Origin: S009-33 sp041694255
GTDB taxonomy: Bacteria > Patescibacteriota > Gracilibacteria > Absconditabacterales > Absconditicoccaceae
Length of the DNA stretch: 8,083 bases
Direction of reading: 5' to 3'
Assembly (NCBI GenBank): GCA_041694255.1
Contig: JASMTN010000019.1
Location: forward strand, 1-8,083
Every line of letters starts with the position of its first letter. Positions within the stretch are counted from its first letter, which is position 1. Of the stretch, positions 1-7,421 are shown in pieces. A program made the position numbers and the translations under genes. Below the pieces are notes generated by a model, which saw nothing but the letters and a program-made list of their open reading frames with translations, did no database searches and was not told the DNA's origin.

Positions 1-2453
1 ATGATGAAAATCATAATAATGAAAATTCTCAAGAAAATGAAAATGATAATCAAGATTTTTCAGATAATAAAACAATAAAAACTTTAAATTGTTTTATAAA
101 ACTAGATTTAAAACAAAACAATATATATAATTTGTCTTTTACTTGAAATAAGGTCTATACTTGAATAAGCTGGTATGTAGACAATAATTTTTACCAAACT
201 TGACAAGACTTGTCTACTTCTTGATGATATATAAAAGCAGTTTGAAACTATAATAATTATAATTGTACATGATCTTTTTACATAGACAAACTTAGTCAAA
301 ATAACTGAAAACTTATAATAAATGAGATAAATGCTTGAAATAATAATTTTTGAGAATATGTAGAACTTAAATCTGCTGGAAATATATCTTGAGATGTTTT
401 GTTTCAAGGTTTTGCATATTGAGACAATACTTTTGAACTTCCAATAAATACTTTTTCTTGAAATATAATAGTTTTAGCAGAAACTTATAGCTGATTTGTC
501 TATACTTGAAATATCTTGAAAGTGCCAAATCTAAGTTTATCAGATAATGGTTGAAAATTAACTATAAAACAAGATAGTCAAGTTTTAGACAATGTTGTTT
601 ATAAAGATACAGAAAGTTTATATTTTTCTCATCATTCTGGTGATATAGGATATTTTAAAAGAAATTGACAACAAACTCCTTGATATGAAAATTTTATAAA
701 TTTTTACTATAATAAAGAAGAAGATTATAATTGTAACATACTTGTTCAATCTTATAAAAAACAAGAAAACGATTTTAAAATAAACTTAGACTCAAAAGTT
801 TCAAATGATAAACTTTGTAATGATGGTTATAGTCAAATATGGACATATTCTTGATGAACTACTACTTGAACTTGCAATCCCTACCCTATGGACATTCCTT
901 ATTGAGAAGAAAATATAGAATTTAAGATACAAAAAGATAATAAAACTCTTTGTCAAGATAGTTACTTTTTATTTACAACTCCCCAAGAAAATAATTTTAA
1001 ATCTTTAAATGAAGAAGATACTACAGAACAAACAAATATAAATTGCTCTATAAAAATTCAATCAAAAGATAATTATTTTTTTGAGTGAGATTCTATAAAT
1101 TTTATAAGTTTGATAAATAATCAGGAAATACAAAATTCAAACGATGATTATACTTGCAAATATTTTTTAAATGATGAACTTTTGTCAAATAAGTGCAACC
1201 CATATTCTAAAGACATAAATTCCTGACTACAGAATATAAAATTGTCTATAATGTCAAATACTTGAACAACTTGTCAAACATCTATACAGTTAAATATTCC
1301 TAAACTTTCAAAAAACTATATATTAGATAATTTTACAATAACAGATTTTAAAGATATTATGCAAAGTTTAAAATCAAAATATGTAGATTCAAGTTTAAAA
1401 AATATTATAGAGCCTTTAGATTATCTTTATGATCAAGAAAATTATATAGCAAGTTTAAATTCAAATGAACTAAAACAATTTGTTGAAAAGATTGATAATA
1501 AATATAAAAGTGAATATACACTTAAAAAAGTTTTTTCTCCTATAGATTATCTATATGAAAAGGAAGAAATTAATGATATAAGTTATTGTGCAAAGTTAAA
1601 TTCAGATGATTTAAAAAAACTTACTCAAAAAGTATCTGATAAATATAAAACAAACTATACTTTAGAAAAGATATATGACCCAATTAAATTTTTGTATAAG
1701 AAGGAAATAAATAATTTTACTTGAAATATACAAATACAAAGTATAAAACCAAACCCTATTTGAAAAGATAGTTGAAAAGAAGCTATCATACTTTCTTGAA
1801 GCTTTGGAACTTGACAGCTTTCAATATGAAAAGATAATAGACAATATAACTTGTCAAACTATAGTCTAACCTGACAAAATTATCTTTTTACCTGAAGTTT
1901 TTGATTAACAAATAAATGAAAATGTGTAAATCTTTATTATGAAGATAAAAAACTAGATAATATCTGCTATACAAATGCTAAGGAATGAGAATATATAAAA
2001 GAATTTATAGAACCAAAAGAAGATATTATCTATAAAAATGATTATATAATATTTAATAATGAAATTATAGAAAATGAACCTTTCATAAAACTAAAAGAAA
2101 ATATAGAAGATAAAAAAGATACTATACAAGATATATTTGAAGATTTACAAAAAGAAAATGAAGAACTTAAAGAAGATAAATCAAAAATATATAAACAACT
2201 TGTTAAAAGACTTTTACAGTACAATGATTATAAAAATAGATATTCTTCTATGAAAAAAGAACTAGAAGATAAGAATAGAAAAAAATATTATAAACTTATA
2301 GAAAAAAATGATGAGATAGACAAACTAGACAATACTAGGATTTTTCTAAGAAGTTTTATAGTCCATGTAAAAGAATATATACCAAAAGAACTTTATAGAC
2401 AATATTTAGACAAATATAAACAAGCTATGTTATGAAAGAAATTAAGATTTTAG
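1..2453 (+). CDS. Lamin-tail-domain protein with Ig-like repeats and coiled coil (5' partial, code 25)
   Basis: The reading frame enters from upstream (first full codon at base 3) and runs 816 codons to TAG at 2451-2453 when TGA is read as glycine. Residue numbers count from the window edge. After an Asn/Asp/Glu-rich start come: a cysteine-containing beta-rich stretch (about 31-100); a lamin-tail domain (about 102-230), with IINEINAG, EYVELKS, LSDNGGKLTI and a terminal TPGYEN; two more Ig-like units, each starting at an N-C-[NS]-I (cysteines at 244 and 348) and containing a CNPY motif; a threefold helical repeat (about 449-571); a second, more divergent lamin-tail domain (about 574-665), with KPNPIGKDSGKEAIIL and LTNKGKCVNLYY; and a charged coiled coil to the end (about 680-816). 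Lamin-tail domains occur in bacterial secreted or surface proteins, sometimes linked to ComEC-like hydrolases. The signal peptide would lie upstream and is not visible. About 37 of 44 glycines are TGA. The 22-base overlap with comEC suggests a shared job, which is inference. The lamin-tail calls are by eye; the first is the surer. Confidence 0.85.
1347..1715 (+). repeat. Threefold helical protein repeat inside the lamin-tail gene
   Basis: Three related segments of about 42 and 47 residues follow one another between the Ig-like units and the second lamin-tail domain. Each has a KY[KV] motif followed by a P-[LI]-[DK]-[YF]-LY motif: PLDYLY, PIDYLY and PIKFLY. Copies 2 and 3 also share YTL-x-K before that motif and LNS-[ND]-[ED]-LK at their start. 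The segments are rich in Lys, Leu and Glu and look alpha-helical. I do not recognise the family. DNA identity between copies is clearly lower than the protein pattern, so the duplication is old. Confidence 0.7.
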
Positions 2454-3835
2454 AGATAAAGTACTATATACTACCCTTTTTTGTTTTTATGTTCACCCTT
2501 TTGGTCTTTCAAAACCTTTATTTATTTTTAGTAGTTTTTTTCCTTTTTATACTTGCTTATACTTTCATATCACATAAAAACAAAAACATAAACTTTATTA
2601 GCATAATTTTTGTTATAGCTTCTTTGACACTTTGAGCTTATAGTTTTTTTATGTTTAAAACTTATGAAGGTTTATCTTGATACAAAGAACATTTTACAAA
2701 TAAGGACTATAAAGTTATAGATATACTTAGATGATGAAGATACCTTGTACAAGGTGATTTTTGATCTGAGTTTATACTTTACAATGCAGAAAAAAATTAT
2801 AATTATTATGATAATATAACAATATATGGTATGTTCTATCCTTTAGATTTACCTTATAAGGATTTTCAAGATTTTAAAGATAATCAACTTTTATCAACTC
2901 ATATAGATTTTTCAAATATTAAAGATATATTTAACTTTGAGTATACAAACTATCTTATGATGAAAGGTATAAGTTGAAAGATATATGCAAATAAGATATA
3001 TAAAAATCACCAAGATGCTATGCCTTTTTATAAAAAGATAAGATCATATGTAAAAGACAAGATAGACAATATCTATATAGACACACATTATAAAGCACTT
3101 GTTCTAGGACTTTTTATAGGTGATAAGTCTTTTTTGTCTGATAAACTTTATGATGAGTTTATATATTCTTGACTTGTACATATTATAGTTGTAAGTTGAG
3201 GTAATATTATGTTTTTGATTATTTTTCTATCATTTTTACTATTTTTCCTACCATTTTATGTAAGAATTGTTGTTATATGAATCTGTGTTATAGTCTATGC
3301 TATGGTTGCAGGTTTTGATAGTTCTGTAGTAAGAGCAACTATTATGTGAGTACTTTCTCTTATTGCTCTATTTTTTGGTAGGTTATCTGACACTAAAAGG
3401 CTTCTTGCCTTTGCTTTTATGCTTATGCTTATTATCAATCCTTATTTTCTATTGTACGACCTTGGTTTTATATTGTCTTTCCTTGCTATCTTTTGAATAC
3501 TTGCTTTCAATTTCTTTAAGAGCACTTGAAAAATGTATATAAAATGATTATCTTATTTTTATAACAATTATATACTTCCAACTATATGAGCAAGCTTGCT
3601 TACTGCTCCAGCTATATTACTCTTTACAAAGAAGGTAAATGCCCTTGTTTTTGTTTCAAGTATACTTGTTGTTCCACTTGTTCCCTTTTTGATACTTATA
3701 AATATATTTTTATTGGTATTTGATTGAACTTTCTTAGCTCCTATTTTCTATAATAGTTCAGTTTATATTATGGATTGGATATTCTATGTTTCTTACCTTT
3801 TTGGTGATAAATTTACTTATTTTATACAAATTTAA
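2432..3835 (+). CDS. comEC: ComEC/Rec2-type DNA uptake channel, lacking the C-terminal hydrolase domain (code 25)
   Basis: 467 residues with 15 TGA glycine codons, ending in TAA. ComEC is the inner-membrane channel that passes single-stranded DNA into the cytoplasm during natural transformation. Hydrophobic segments open the protein (about 9-75). A soluble OB-like region of DUF4131 type follows and ends in the typical F-x-Y-x-x-YL-x-x-x-GI-x-G pattern (FEYTNYLMMKGISGKIY). The Competence domain fills about 220-467: ALVLGLFIGD near 222, SGLVHIIVVSGGNI with His250, AGFDSSVVRATIMG with Arg301, and INPYFLLYDLGFILSF around 335-350. These are the family's recognisable signatures. Bacillus ComEC is about 776 residues and carries a C-terminal metallo-beta-lactamase-like domain. 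Here the gene stops just after the last membrane segments, a short form also seen in other small-genome bacteria. The start at 2432 overlaps the upstream gene and the stop shares a base with the next start, so translation is probably coupled. Confidence 0.93.
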
Positions 3836-4122
3836 TGAAAGATTTTAAAAAACTTCTATGAGCTAGTTTAGCTAAAAACAAAATTGCTGGTATATGAAAA
3901 TGAGCTTTTACAAATTCTGTACTTACAAAATATATACAAAAACATTTTCAAACTCATATTATCATACAATGAAAATTACAAAACAATATCTACTTTGTAA
4001 AACTTTCTAATCCTTCTTTGTCTAACTTTCTTTTTCTACATAAGAAGCAGATTATAGAACATATAAATGAAAAATTACAAAATATGAATTTTCAAAAGAT
4101 CAATGATATTAAGTTTATTTAA
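3835..4122 (+). CDS. DUF721 (DciA-like) small protein (code 25)
   Basis: A 95-residue protein starting at the ATG that shares its A with the TAA stop of comEC, and ending in TAA. Four glycines are TGA and one is GGT. A lysine-rich N-terminus (MKDFKKLLGASLAKNKI) is followed by the DUF721 core: I-I-I-Q-G-K-L then Y-F-V-K-L-SNPSLSNFLFLHKKQIIEHINEKL, closing with INDIKFI. This matches the family pattern of a strand, an alternating valine/leucine strand, a PxLxxxLxxxKxxII helix, an N-x-x-L, and a final DIxF strand. DUF721 proteins include DciA, the replicative helicase loader of many bacteria that lack DnaC, and are related to KH-like nucleic-acid-binding folds. Whether this short version loads helicase or acts on incoming DNA cannot be told; its position behind comEC allows either. 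The family call is by eye. Confidence 0.75.
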
Positions 4123-4209
4123 TCAATCCCAGGTTCAAAAATAAATCTTGAATTAATTCAAAAAAATAATAATATTAATTTAAAGTTTAATAATATATAA
4201 ATATAATTA
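4123..4209 (+). promoter_or_regulatory. Candidate promoter with a palindrome over the -35 box, upstream of the PKD/TSP3 gene
   Basis: The 87-base gap contains TTGAAT (4148-4153), 16 bases, then TAATAT (4170-4175), a plausible sigma-70-type pair about 35 bases before the ATG at 4210. The -35 box is the left half of a perfect 14-base palindrome, TTGAATTAATTCAA (4148-4161), which could be an operator. The region is almost pure A/T, so chance matches are easy and confidence is limited. No terminator with a GC stem was seen after the DUF721 gene, so read-through from the upstream operon is also possible. Confidence 0.4.
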
Positions 4210-6972
4210 ATGAAAAAACTTTTTCTTTTAATTGTTAGTTTCTTTCTTGTGTGAAATGTTTTTTCTATAGAGCAAGAAAAGCTAGATTATCTTGAAAACT
4301 TATGAATTAAAGTTAATGAAGATATACTTTCAAAACAACAAATTTCAAGATATAAAGCAACAAGGTACCTTAACTATGCACAATGTTTTGATTGTATGTT
4401 ACCACCTCAAGATATTAAAAATGAGCTAAATTTTGGTTGGTTTCAAGGTTTTAAAGAACAAGAAAAAATATATTTGGATGATATAGATTCACAAGATGAT
4501 TATTATTATTGTGTTACAAACTTAGCTAAACTTGATTATATACACGGTTTTCCAAATTCAAATCCTATATGTTGATGAGAATTTTGTTGATCAAATACTC
4601 TTTCTTTTTGAGAACTTTTCCAGATAGTTGTAAATATCATCTCTCCAAATATATGGGATAATTATGCTATAAACAATATGGAAACTTTCCATAATAACAT
4701 AATGTCATTAAAATCAACTCAACAAGAAACAAATATGAATATAACTTCTTGAGACTATGAACTTGCAGAAAGTCTTTATAACCAATATACTGATAATTAT
4801 ACTATATCAAGCTTTGATGAATTTTTTTTATATCAAAAATACTGTAATTTGTACCCTGAAGAATGTAATTTTCAAAAATTTTGAAATATAGAAAAATGAA
4901 ACTATGCTCTAAGTATGATAAATATACTTTATGATGAATGACTTATAAGTTCTCAAGAATGAGCAAATTTTAATCCTTCAAAAAAAGTTTCTTGAGAAGA
5001 ACTTATAAATTGGCTTTATAAAGTAAAACAAATAAATGATTGTTCAATAGACAACGATTATGATAAAGATGGTATATTAAATAATGAAGACAATGCTATT
5101 TACAATTATAATCCAAATCAAAAGGATACAGATAATGATGGAATATGAGATGTATATGATGATGATATAGATGGAGATTGATTTAAAAATCCTATATGAA
5201 TAGTAGATGAAGATGGTAATATAGTTCCTTCAAAGATAACTGATAATATGGACAATTGTCTATTTACTGTCAATCCAAATCAAGAAGATACAAATAATAA
5301 TAATATATGAGATGCCTGTGAAAATCAAGCTTATGATATTGTATGAATTGAAATAAGTTGTTCTCCATTAAGTGGTAATGCTCCTTTACCTATAACTTGT
5401 AATTCTAATGTTGAATGAGATATTAAAAAAATAATTTGGACTTATGATTGAGAAGTTATATGAGAATGAAAAACCATAGAATATACTTTTCCAAATCCTT
5501 GAGATAATAAAATAACTGCAACTGCAATCTTACAAAATAATGATACTGTAAAAGCAAATTCTTACTTTAAAGTTTGACAAAAAAATATAGACAATGGTTT
5601 TGAAGTATGACTACAAGCTTTTGCAAATCCTACAAGTTGACCAGAATGAACAAAAGTTACTTTCCAACCTAAAGTAGAATGAGATATAGATTTTATAAGA
5701 TGGGACTTTGGTGATGGTAGTATATATGATAGACAACCAAAACAAAATTTATTAAAAACTTATTCAAATAATTGAACATATCAAGTTATAGCAAGATGAT
5801 ATAAAGATGATGAAGTTGTATGAGTTTCTTATATGTACATAAAAATATATGCTGATGATAAACCAAGTTCTTACTTACAAGCTCAACCTCTACTTTGATA
5901 TGTAAATCAAGATATAGAATTTTCTTTAATAACTTCAAATATTAATCAAGATGATATAGAAAAAGTAATATGGAACTTTCAAGATGGAAATATAAGAACA
6001 ACAAATTCTTTAAAAACTACTCATAATTATAATCAATCATCTTCCTATCCTGTTAAAGCAACAATATATCTAAATAATGGTAAAAAGATAGATAACTTTA
6101 TAACACAAAAGATCATAGATAAAGAAAATAATAAAAAATATGGTGCTATCTTAAAAGCTGATCCTTTAAAACAAGATATTTGAAAACAAGTTAATTTTAC
6201 TATCATACCAGATGGTTTTGATATAAAAGATGCGGAAAAGATAACTTGGAATTTTGATGATTGAATAAAAAAACAAAATATAAATTTTAAAAATTCTAAT
6301 ATATATCATAAAAGTTGAAAAAAAACTGTAAATGTAAACATAATACTTAAAAATAAAGATAATATTGAATTATCACTTACACTAGTTATATCATGAAATG
6401 ATATTTGTCTAACTTCAATGGATGATCTTTCATGTGATATGGATGAAGATGGAATTCCTGATATGTGTGATGAAGATATAGATGGTGATAATGTTCCAAA
6501 CTTGCTTTGACTTATGCTTTTTGAAAAACAAGATTGTACTATAGATGATGAAAATACAAATACATTAAAACTTAAAGAAGAACAAAACTTAGCTAAAAAT
6601 GGTTGAGATATAGACAACTGTCCTTTTGCTGTCAATGCTGACCAGATAGATATAAATGATGATGGTATATGAGATGTTTGTGATATACAAGAAAAAGATA
6701 CAGATGGTGATGGAATACCTGATGATAAAGATGCTTGTCCTTATGTTCCTGAAGATATAAATGGCATACAAGATCTGGATGGTTGCCCTGAGCTTCCTAC
6801 TAATATTGATAATGAACTTTCTTTAAAAGTAGACAATTGTGATACTTGTCCATGTCATTTTGCAGACTATGGAACACCTTTTATAGATGGTCTAAATTTG
6901 AAAGCCTTACTTGTAAATCCTTACAACCCTTCACAAATATATAAAGTTTCACAATCTAAGATGGTTAAGTAA
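4210..6972 (+). CDS. Secreted SLH-like / PKD / thrombospondin type 3 repeat surface protein (code 25)
   Basis: 920 residues, with 38 TGA glycines and about 25 GGN glycines, ending in TAA. It opens with a signal peptide (MKKLFLLIVSFFLVGNVFS, likely cleaved near residue 19). Two S-layer-homology-like modules follow, about 44-130 (SRYKATRYLNYAQCFDC, YYYCVTNLAKLDYIHGFP) and 195-278 (GLISSQEGANFNPSKKVSGE). A thrombospondin type 3 block (about 281-373; DNDYDKDGI, QKDTDNDGIGDVYDDD) has regularly spaced aspartates that in this family bind calcium. Four PKD domains come next, at about 377-455, 461-546, 555-635 and 644-728. PKD2 to PKD4 show WDFGDGS (Trp498), WNFQDGN (Trp588) and WNFDDG (Trp680); PKD1 has the weaker WTYDGE. 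A second TSP3 block covers about 743-861 (DMDEDGIPDMCDEDIDGD, DTDGDGIPDDKDACP). The tail carries NCDTCPCHF (Cys877, 880, 882). No membrane anchor or sortase signal is seen. The likely role is a calcium-stabilised surface or adhesion protein. The stop lies at the edge of a repeat element, so the last residues may be shaped by it. Confidence 0.9.
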
Positions 6973-7064
6973 TCTTCCTTGTCATCTCGAGCAAAGTCGA
7001 GAGATCTCTTGCTACTTGTAACTTGCTACTGTTATAAGATTTCTCCACTACGGTCGAAATGACA
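6971..7064. repeat. Palindromic intergenic repeat, copy 1
   Basis: The copy begins with a 21-base sequence (6971-6991) found identically at 7096-7116. Its core, 6980-7064, opens TGTCATCTCGA and closes TCGAAATGACA, giving imperfect terminal inverted repeats of about 29 bases (22 of 29 by eye). TCTCGA/TCGAGA (6985-6990 and 6997-7002) forms a further perfect hairpin with a 6-base loop. The middle holds CTTGCTACT twice. It is clearly richer in G+C than the surrounding genes. Elements with TCGA-centred ends of this kind recur between genes in many bacterial genomes. Its first two bases are the last two of the TAA stop of the preceding gene. I see no coding capacity. Confidence 0.8.
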
Positions 7065-7073
7065 CAAGAATGT

Positions 7074-7104
7074 CTGTCATTCTTATTAAGGTGGGAATCT
7101 TCCT
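7074..7104. repeat. Partial repeat-like hairpin between the two palindromic copies
   Basis: The stretch GTCATTCTTATTAAGGTGGG followed by AATCTTCC starts with the GTCAT word used at the ends of the flanking copies. It can fold into an 8-pair stem with a 4-base loop (7079-7098), several pairs being G-U on the plus-strand RNA. It may be a third, shortened member of the same element family. The last nine bases (AATCTTCCT) are also the first nine of copy 2's repeat. Weakly supported. Confidence 0.4.
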
Positions 7105-7213
7105 TGTCATCTCGAGCTCCATCGAGGGATCTCTTGTTACTTTAAACTTGTAACTTGATACTATTATAAGATTTTTCCACTTGGTCATTACATTTACTAA
7201 AGTTGAAATGACA
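7096..7213. repeat. Palindromic intergenic repeat, copy 2 (diverged, with an internal insertion)
   Basis: It shares 21 identical bases with copy 1 at its left end (7096-7116), then GATCTCTTG, ACTTGTAACTTG, TTATAAGATTT and TCCACT in the same order, and ends in GAAATGACA like copy 1. Relative to copy 1 it carries about 20 extra bases near the right end (around 7184-7203) and a few more in the middle. This breaks the pairing of its right arm, so it looks like the older or more decayed copy. Confidence 0.75.
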
Positions 7214-7225
7214 TAAAAGTTTTTT
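7184..7225 (+). terminator. Weak candidate terminator at the end of repeat copy 2
   Basis: GTCATT (7184-7189) can pair with AATGAC (7207-7212), followed shortly by six T (7220-7225). The stem is only six pairs with a long loop of 17 bases, so this is a poor intrinsic terminator, but it is the only stem-plus-T-run found between the two surface-protein genes. Confidence 0.25.
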
Positions 7226-7356
7226 AAATTTTCTTGTAACATTTTTAAAATACAATCGTAACAATGGGTGTAAGGTGCCTAGTAAATAATTATAGAAACT
7301 AAGGTGTTTTTGTAAAAAAATATCTTGAATTTAGTTATAAAATCTATAATCTAGGT
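7226..7356 (+). promoter_or_regulatory. Promoter region of the SLH gene with paired GGTRCC sites
   Basis: TATAAT at 7345-7350 is a perfect -10 box. The -35 side is unclear: TTGAAT at 7325-7330 leaves only 14 bases of spacing. GGTGCCTAG (7274-7282) and CTAGGTACC (7351-7359) are inverted copies differing at one base (a G-U pair if transcribed). Their centres are 77 bases apart and flank the promoter; the second covers the expected transcription start. CTAAGGTG at 7299-7306 resembles the first site. The pair could be an operator for a looping repressor or the closing stem of a structured RNA. The remaining bases show no coding signal. Confidence 0.45.
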
Positions 7357-7421
7357 ACCATGAGTGCTGGGACCAGCACCAAAACACGTGTTAAAATTTA
7401 TTTCTTATTTAAAACGAACAC
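7357..7421 (+). promoter_or_regulatory. Structured 5' leader of the SLH gene
   Basis: If transcription starts about seven bases after the TATAAT box, the leader is about 65 bases long. Its first part is a compact GC-rich hairpin, GTGCTGGGACCAGCAC (7364-7379; six stem pairs with a GGAC loop). A 10-base perfect palindrome, AACACGTGTT (7383-7392), follows, then an A/T-rich unstructured stretch to the ATG. A stable stem near the 5' end commonly protects highly expressed mRNAs from decay; that role here is inference. No Shine-Dalgarno sequence precedes the ATG (AAAACGAACAC). Confidence 0.45.

Noticed and set aside
108..407. Minus-strand open frame of 99 codons
   Set aside because: It lies opposite the lamin-tail gene, is Ile/Ser/Tyr-rich as antisense frames of AT-rich genes are, and matches no family I know.
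2042..2224. Minus-strand open frame opposite the coiled-coil part of the lamin-tail gene
   Set aside because: Its Ser/Phe-rich translation is the mirror of the Lys/Glu-rich coiled coil.
1359..2635. Separate small plus-strand genes at 1359-1724, 2250-2435 and 2432-2635
   Set aside because: The first two are pieces of the lamin-tail gene and the third is the start of comEC, cut apart only if TGA is read as stop.
4123..4160. tRNA-like piece (CCCAGGTTCAAAA resembles a T-arm)
   Set aside because: The upstream bases are the end of the DUF721 gene and no acceptor, D or anticodon stem can be formed.
6306..6771. Two overlapping minus-strand open frames
   Set aside because: They are shadows of the PKD4/TSP3 coding region; the Ser/Ile-rich translation arises from the aspartate-rich repeats on the other strand.
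1..6972. Pseudogenes with many nonsense mutations
   Set aside because: Only TGA interrupts the frames. TAA and TAG are absent inside them, no frameshifts are needed, and the domain motifs are intact.
1..6972. UGA as tryptophan (code 4, Mycoplasma type)
   Set aside because: TGA falls on conserved glycines and tryptophan motifs use TGG.
6985..7002. Intrinsic terminator at the TCTCGA/TCGAGA hairpin
   Set aside because: No T-run follows the stem; the hairpin is better explained as part of the repeat element.
6971..7213. CRISPR array
   Set aside because: There are only two diverged copies, with internal structure and no regular spacers.
7048..7242. Minus-strand open frame of 64 codons over the repeats
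   Set aside because: It reads through the palindromic repeat element (RDPSMELEMT is a translated repeat arm) and has no independent coding support.
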